Source: DSWT01 sp034433375 (lineage in GTDB: Bacteria; Chloroflexota; Anaerolineae; B4-G1; SLSP01). From it: a DNA stretch of 7,778 bases. The stretch covers positions 1 to 7,778 of the forward strand of contig DAOUAQ010000047.1 of the NCBI GenBank assembly GCA_034433375.1, read 5' to 3'. Under the pieces are notes generated by a model, which was given only the letters and a program-made list of their open reading frames with translations, was not told where the DNA came from and ran no database searches. The translations under genes were made by a program, and so were the position numbers. Positions 5,324 through 7,778 of this stretch are shown here, in pieces. Each line of letters opens with the position of its first letter. Position 1 is the stretch's first letter.

Positions 5324-7323
5324 TGGAACGATCCGGTTTAACGCGCTATTATGCTATCGCGATCACATTGGTCGCGCTCGCGTTTGGGCTGCGGGTGTGG
5401 GGATTGACGGCAACCTCGTTGTGGTACGACGAGACGTTCGTGCTGTACCACGCACAGCAGGGCATCATCGACGGGACGGCTGGGCTACTGCGCGAGGACA
5501 ACGCGCTACCGCTCCACGGGCTATTGCTGGCGCTATGGATCAACGTCGCAGGCAGCGGCGAATTCGCGGCGCGTTATCTCTCGGTATTGCTTGGCACAAT
5601 CGCGGCGGCGCTGGTGTTGCGGCTGGGCGGTGCGGTGCAAGGGAAACGCTACGGCGGATGGGGCGCAGCGCTGACCTACGCCACCTTGCCGATTTACGTC
5701 TATTACACGCAAGAAGTGCGGATGTACGCGCTCGTCGTCCCGCTCGCCGCCGCCTTCGCCTGGACGGCCTGGCGACTCGCCGAACGCGGCAAGAGCAGCG
5801 CAGCCTACATCATCCTCGGCGCGGCGATGCTGACGACGCATCTCTACGCAGGGCTGTTGTGGGCGGCGACGCTCGTGTGGGGAAGTGTCAAAGTCGAAAG
5901 TCAAAAGTCGAACGTGGAAAGTTACGAATCCCGAATCACGAATTACGCATCACGCAACACGCAGCACGTTTGGTGGCGGGCGAACTTGTGGTTAGGGCTG
6001 GCGGCGCTGCCGATTGCGGCGTGGGCGCTGTGGCGCGCGCGGGTGGATGCAACAGCAGTGTCGGCGATTCCGGCGACGGCGCTGCGCTGGATTCCGGTGT
6101 TATTCGGCGTAGGGCAATATCTGCCTGAGCCGTGGGTATCGTTATTCGCGGTCATCGTAGTGCTGGCGCTCGTGGCAGCCCTCGTCGGGCTGTGGCGTGC
6201 CCGTCGCGCGGATGGCGTGGTCTGGCTGCTCGTCACGCTCATCATCCCGGTTGTGCTGCTCCTGGCGGCCACCTTCGTCAAAGCCAAGTGGAGCGAGCGT
6301 TACCTGCTCCCCTCCTTCGGTCTCGCGCTCGTCGTCGGCGTAGGGATAGGATGGGAATCATTAGTCCAAAGTCCAAAGTCCAAAGCCCAAAATCAAGAAT
6401 TGCACATTCTGCATCCTGCATCTTACCTCTTGCCTCCTGCCTCTTGCCTCCTGCCTCTTGCCTCCTGTTTCCTGCTCGTAGGCTGGCTCGCGCTCGCAAT
6501 TCCCGCCCTGGCCCGGCAGGCGCAGGGAACATGGGCGGTGGGACTGACCGACGAGTGGCATCCGCGCCCGGATTTCCGTGGGGTGGCCCGGTACATTGAG
6601 AAAAAAGACACGCCAGATGATGCGATTGTCGTCATTGGCGGGTACGCGGCGCACACGCTGGATTATTATTACGCCGGCCCCGCGCATCTGTTCGGCCTGC
6701 CGTTCGACACGCGCCTGCTGGATACACAACGCCCACTCGATCTGCACGCGCTCGTCACCCTGGAACAGCACACAGCGACGTCCCAACGGCTGTGGTTAGT
6801 GCTCTGGCAGGATACGCTCGCCGACCCGACCAGACTGGTTTTGAGCCTGTTGGTTGACGCTTGCCGCCGTCTGCCGGTGGACGCCAAATTCACGAACGTT
6901 GGCGTCGTCCTGTTCGACCTGACGACGTGCGGTCCGCTGGACCGGCTGGCCGTTCCGCCGCACCCACTGGCGGTGGACTTCGCCGAACCGATCCGCTTGA
7001 CAGGTTGGGATCTCATCAAAACCGGCGAAATGTGGGAATTTGATGCGTGGTGGGAGACCTACGGCCCATTGGCGGCGGATTACCTCGTATTCGTGCATCT
7101 GATCGGGCCGGATGGAACGTTGGTTGCGCAACACGATCACATTGCCGGAGCCGACGCCTATCCCACAAGCCGGTGGTCGCCGGGTACGTCACTGCGCGAC
7201 CGCTTCTTCCTGAACGTACCCGGCGGTATATGCGATCAGTGCATCGTGCGCGTTGGTCTGTACACGGAACAAAGTCGCCTGCCTTTGCGCGACGGCGGCG
7301 ATAGGGTGGAAATTGTGCCATAG
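5323..7323 (+). CDS. GT39-like (GT-C fold) membrane glycosyltransferase with C-terminal soluble domain
   Basis: A 666-residue polytopic membrane protein of the ArnT/PMT-like dolichyl- or undecaprenyl-phosphate-sugar glycosyltransferase group. TSLWYDETF (31-39) carries the Asp36-Glu37 catalytic-loop motif expected in the first extracytoplasmic loop. RYLSVLLG (84-91), PIYVYYTQEVRMYAL (123-137) and SERYLLPSFG (324-333) are recurring blocks of the family. I count roughly 11 hydrophobic segments between 10 and 396. Residues 410-666 look soluble and extracytoplasmic, with a beta-rich end (from about 545) of unknown role; Cys637 and Cys640 form a CDQC pair. Two stretches, about 188-216 and 347-386, are translations of 7-nt tandem repeats and lie in loops between membrane helices, the second running into the last helix. 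The frame is intact through both. ATG 5323 is chosen because an earlier TTG at 5227 adds a non-hydrophobic tail reading through the promoter region. The donor and acceptor sugars cannot be told. Confidence 0.85.
   Translation: MERSGLTRYYAIAITLVALAFGLRVWGLTATSLWYDETFVLYHAQQGIIDGTAGLLREDNALPLHGLLLALWINVAGSGEFAARYLSVLLGTIAAALVLRLGGAVQGKRYGGWGAALTYATLPIYVYYTQEVRMYALVVPLAAAFAWTAWRLAERGKSSAAYIILGAAMLTTHLYAGLLWAATLVWGSVKVESQKSNVESYESRITNYASRNTQHVWWRANLWLGLAALPIAAWALWRARVDATAVSAIPATALRWIPVLFGVGQYLPEPWVSLFAVIVVLALVAALVGLWRARRADGVVWLLVTLIIPVVLLLAATFVKAKWSERYLLPSFGLALVVGVGIGWESLVQSPKSKAQNQELHILHPASYLLPPASCLLPLASCFLLVGWLALAIPALARQAQGTWAVGLTDEWHPRPDFRGVARYIEKKDTPDDAIVVIGGYAAHTLDYYYAGPAHLFGLPFDTRLLDTQRPLDLHALVTLEQHTATSQRLWLVLWQDTLADPTRLVLSLLVDACRRLPVDAKFTNVGVVLFDLTTCGPLDRLAVPPHPLAVDFAEPIRLTGWDLIKTGEMWEFDAWWETYGPLAADYLVFVHLIGPDGTLVAQHDHIAGADAYPTSRWSPGTSLRDRFFLNVPGGICDQCIVRVGLYTEQSRLPLRDGGDRVEIVP
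5890..5968. repeat. Eleven in-phase heptamers inside the glycosyltransferase gene (first block)
   Basis: Five AAAGTCG-type units (AAAGTCG, AAAGTCA, AAAGTCG, AACGTGG, AAAGTTA) run from 5890 to 5924. They are followed without phase change by six CGAATCA-type units (CGAATCC, CGAATCA, CGAATTA, CGCATCA, CGCAACA, CGCAGCA) to 5966, plus two more bases. The block encodes a polar Ser/Lys/Glu/Asn-rich loop at residues 190-215. The unit AACGTGG recurs at 7350-7356 and ATCACGAAT at 1071-1079. Confidence 0.88.
6364..6475. repeat. Sixteen in-phase heptamers inside the glycosyltransferase gene (second block)
   Basis: The units are GTCCAAA three times, GCCCAAA, then the transitional ATCAAGA, ATTGCAC, ATTCTGC, ATCCTGC and ATCTTAC. 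Alternating CTCTTGC and CTCCTGC units follow, and CTCCTGT and TTCCTGC end the run. All 16 keep 7-nt phase over 112 nt. The first half encodes a polar loop (QSPKSKAQNQ) and the second a hydrophobic Leu/Pro/Ala/Ser/Cys stretch that merges with the last transmembrane helix (about 369-396). Confidence 0.9.
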
Positions 7324-7349
7324 ATGATAGGATTATGGGTAAAAACTAC

Positions 7350-7384
7350 AACGTGGAACTTGAAACCTTCAACCCGGAACTATG
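7350..7384. repeat. Degenerate AAC-headed heptamers upstream of the response regulator
   Basis: Five consecutive 7-nt units begin with AAC: AACGTGG, AACTTGA, AACCTTC, AACCCGG and AACTATG. They fill most of the 75-bp gap between the glycosyltransferase stop and the Shine-Dalgarno site of the response regulator. Only the AAC head and the period are conserved, so this is weaker than the other blocks. Confidence 0.6.
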
Positions 7385-7387
7385 GTC

Positions 7388-7394
7388 AGGAGGG
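7388..7394 (+). promoter_or_regulatory. Strong Shine-Dalgarno site for the GTG-started response regulator
   Basis: AGGAGGG lies 4 nt before GTG 7399. It decides this start over ATG 7382, which is out of frame with the receiver domain. Confidence 0.85.
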
Positions 7395-7398
7395 AACT

Positions 7399-7778
7399 GT
7401 GGCAAAACATATTCTCATCGTAGACGATGACGCGCTGCTGCGGCGCAGTCTGGCGTTCAACCTGGAAAAGGCCGGCTATCGCGCCGATACAGCAGGGACG
7501 GCAGAAGATGCGCTGGCTAAGGTGCGTCTGGATCCGCCCGATCTGGTGCTGCTCGACATCGGCTTGCCGGGGATGGATGGGTTGGACGCGCTGCGTGCGC
7601 TGCGGCAGCAATTGAATGTACCGGTGATCTTCGTCACGGCGCGCCGCCGCGAGCTGGATGAGGTACTCGGCCTGGAATTGGGCGCCGACGACTATGTGAC
7701 GAAGCCCTTCGATTTCGACGTACTACTAGCGCGCGTCAAAGCCGTACTGCGCCGGTCTGGCAGCGCCGCGCCCACGCC
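7399..7778 (+). CDS. OmpR-type response regulator, receiver domain (runs off right edge)
   Basis: The first 126 residues of a two-component response regulator. HILIVDDDALLRRSLAFNLE gives the acidic pocket (Asp9-Asp11). LLDIGLPGMDG contains phosphoacceptor Asp53. VTAR supplies Thr80 and DDYVTKPFD supplies Lys102, so all switch residues are present. LLARVKAVLRRSG (about 108-120) is the usual alpha-5 and linker of OmpR/PhoB proteins, so a winged-helix DNA-binding domain is expected beyond the window, but it is not seen. The partner kinase is also not in view. It starts with GTG behind AGGAGGG, 75 bp after the glycosyltransferase, and could be co-transcribed with it, because no terminator-like hairpin with a T-tract is visible between them. 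Output and signal are unknown. Confidence 0.92.
   Translation, partial: MAKHILIVDDDALLRRSLAFNLEKAGYRADTAGTAEDALAKVRLDPPDLVLLDIGLPGMDGLDALRALRQQLNVPVIFVTARRRELDEVLGLELGADDYVTKPFDFDVLLARVKAVLRRSGSAAPT

Noticed and set aside
5532..5904. Minus-strand open frame of 123 codons inside the glycosyltransferase gene
   Set aside because: It is antisense to a well-supported gene, without domain or start signals.
7324..7398. Terminator between glycosyltransferase and response regulator
   Set aside because: No stem followed by a T-tract could be found in these 75 bases.

Overview
The window is bacterial, coding-dense and G+C-rich by eye. It carries parts or all of eight protein genes and no RNA genes. 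Gene content and sequence style suggest Chloroflexota (Anaerolineae-like), probably environmental. The clues are a GT-C membrane glycosyltransferase with a 'YYTQEVRMYAL' block, an SCP2-domain protein, an MWYF-type iron alcohol dehydrogenase, and many short-period degenerate repeats. This assignment is an inference; no marker gene is present.

Minus strand, read right to left from 5196 to the left edge: a Tat-exported, probably lipid-anchored, amidase_2/PGRP-type N-acetylmuramoyl-L-alanine amidase (4513-5196); a hydantoinase/dihydropyrimidinase/allantoinase-like cyclic amidohydrolase (3026-4408); a membrane-anchored Holliday-junction-resolvase-related protein (2289-2843); an XdhC/CoxI-type molybdenum-cofactor maturation factor (1148-2191); an SCP2 sterol-carrier-domain protein (637-1047); and the N-terminal half of an iron-containing alcohol dehydrogenase that runs off the left edge (from 538). 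Plus strand: a 666-residue GT39-like membrane glycosyltransferase (5323-7323) and the receiver domain of an OmpR-type response regulator that runs off the right edge (from 7399). The two transcription directions diverge from 5197-5322, where candidate promoters for both sides can be read. The glycosyltransferase promoter would give a leaderless mRNA.

The amidohydrolase, XdhC, SCP2 protein and dehydrogenase together suggest catabolism of small molecules (cyclic amides or purines through a molybdenum hydroxylase, then alcohol/aldehyde redox). No hydroxylase structural gene is in view, so the pathway is unproven. The amidase and glycosyltransferase act on the cell envelope.

The most unusual signal is a set of short-period degenerate repeats. 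Five blocks lie between genes (551-640, 1073-1136, 2213-2266, the arms 2865-2889/2967-2991, and 7350-7384). Two long blocks lie inside the glycosyltransferase coding sequence (5890-5968 and 6364-6475) and are translated without breaking the frame. The dominant period is 7 nt, with 9- and 10-nt versions. Three intergenic blocks form inverted pairs. Unit sequences change stepwise from one family to another while keeping phase. Three of the gaps between minus-strand genes are 97-100 bp long, and each is largely filled by such a block.
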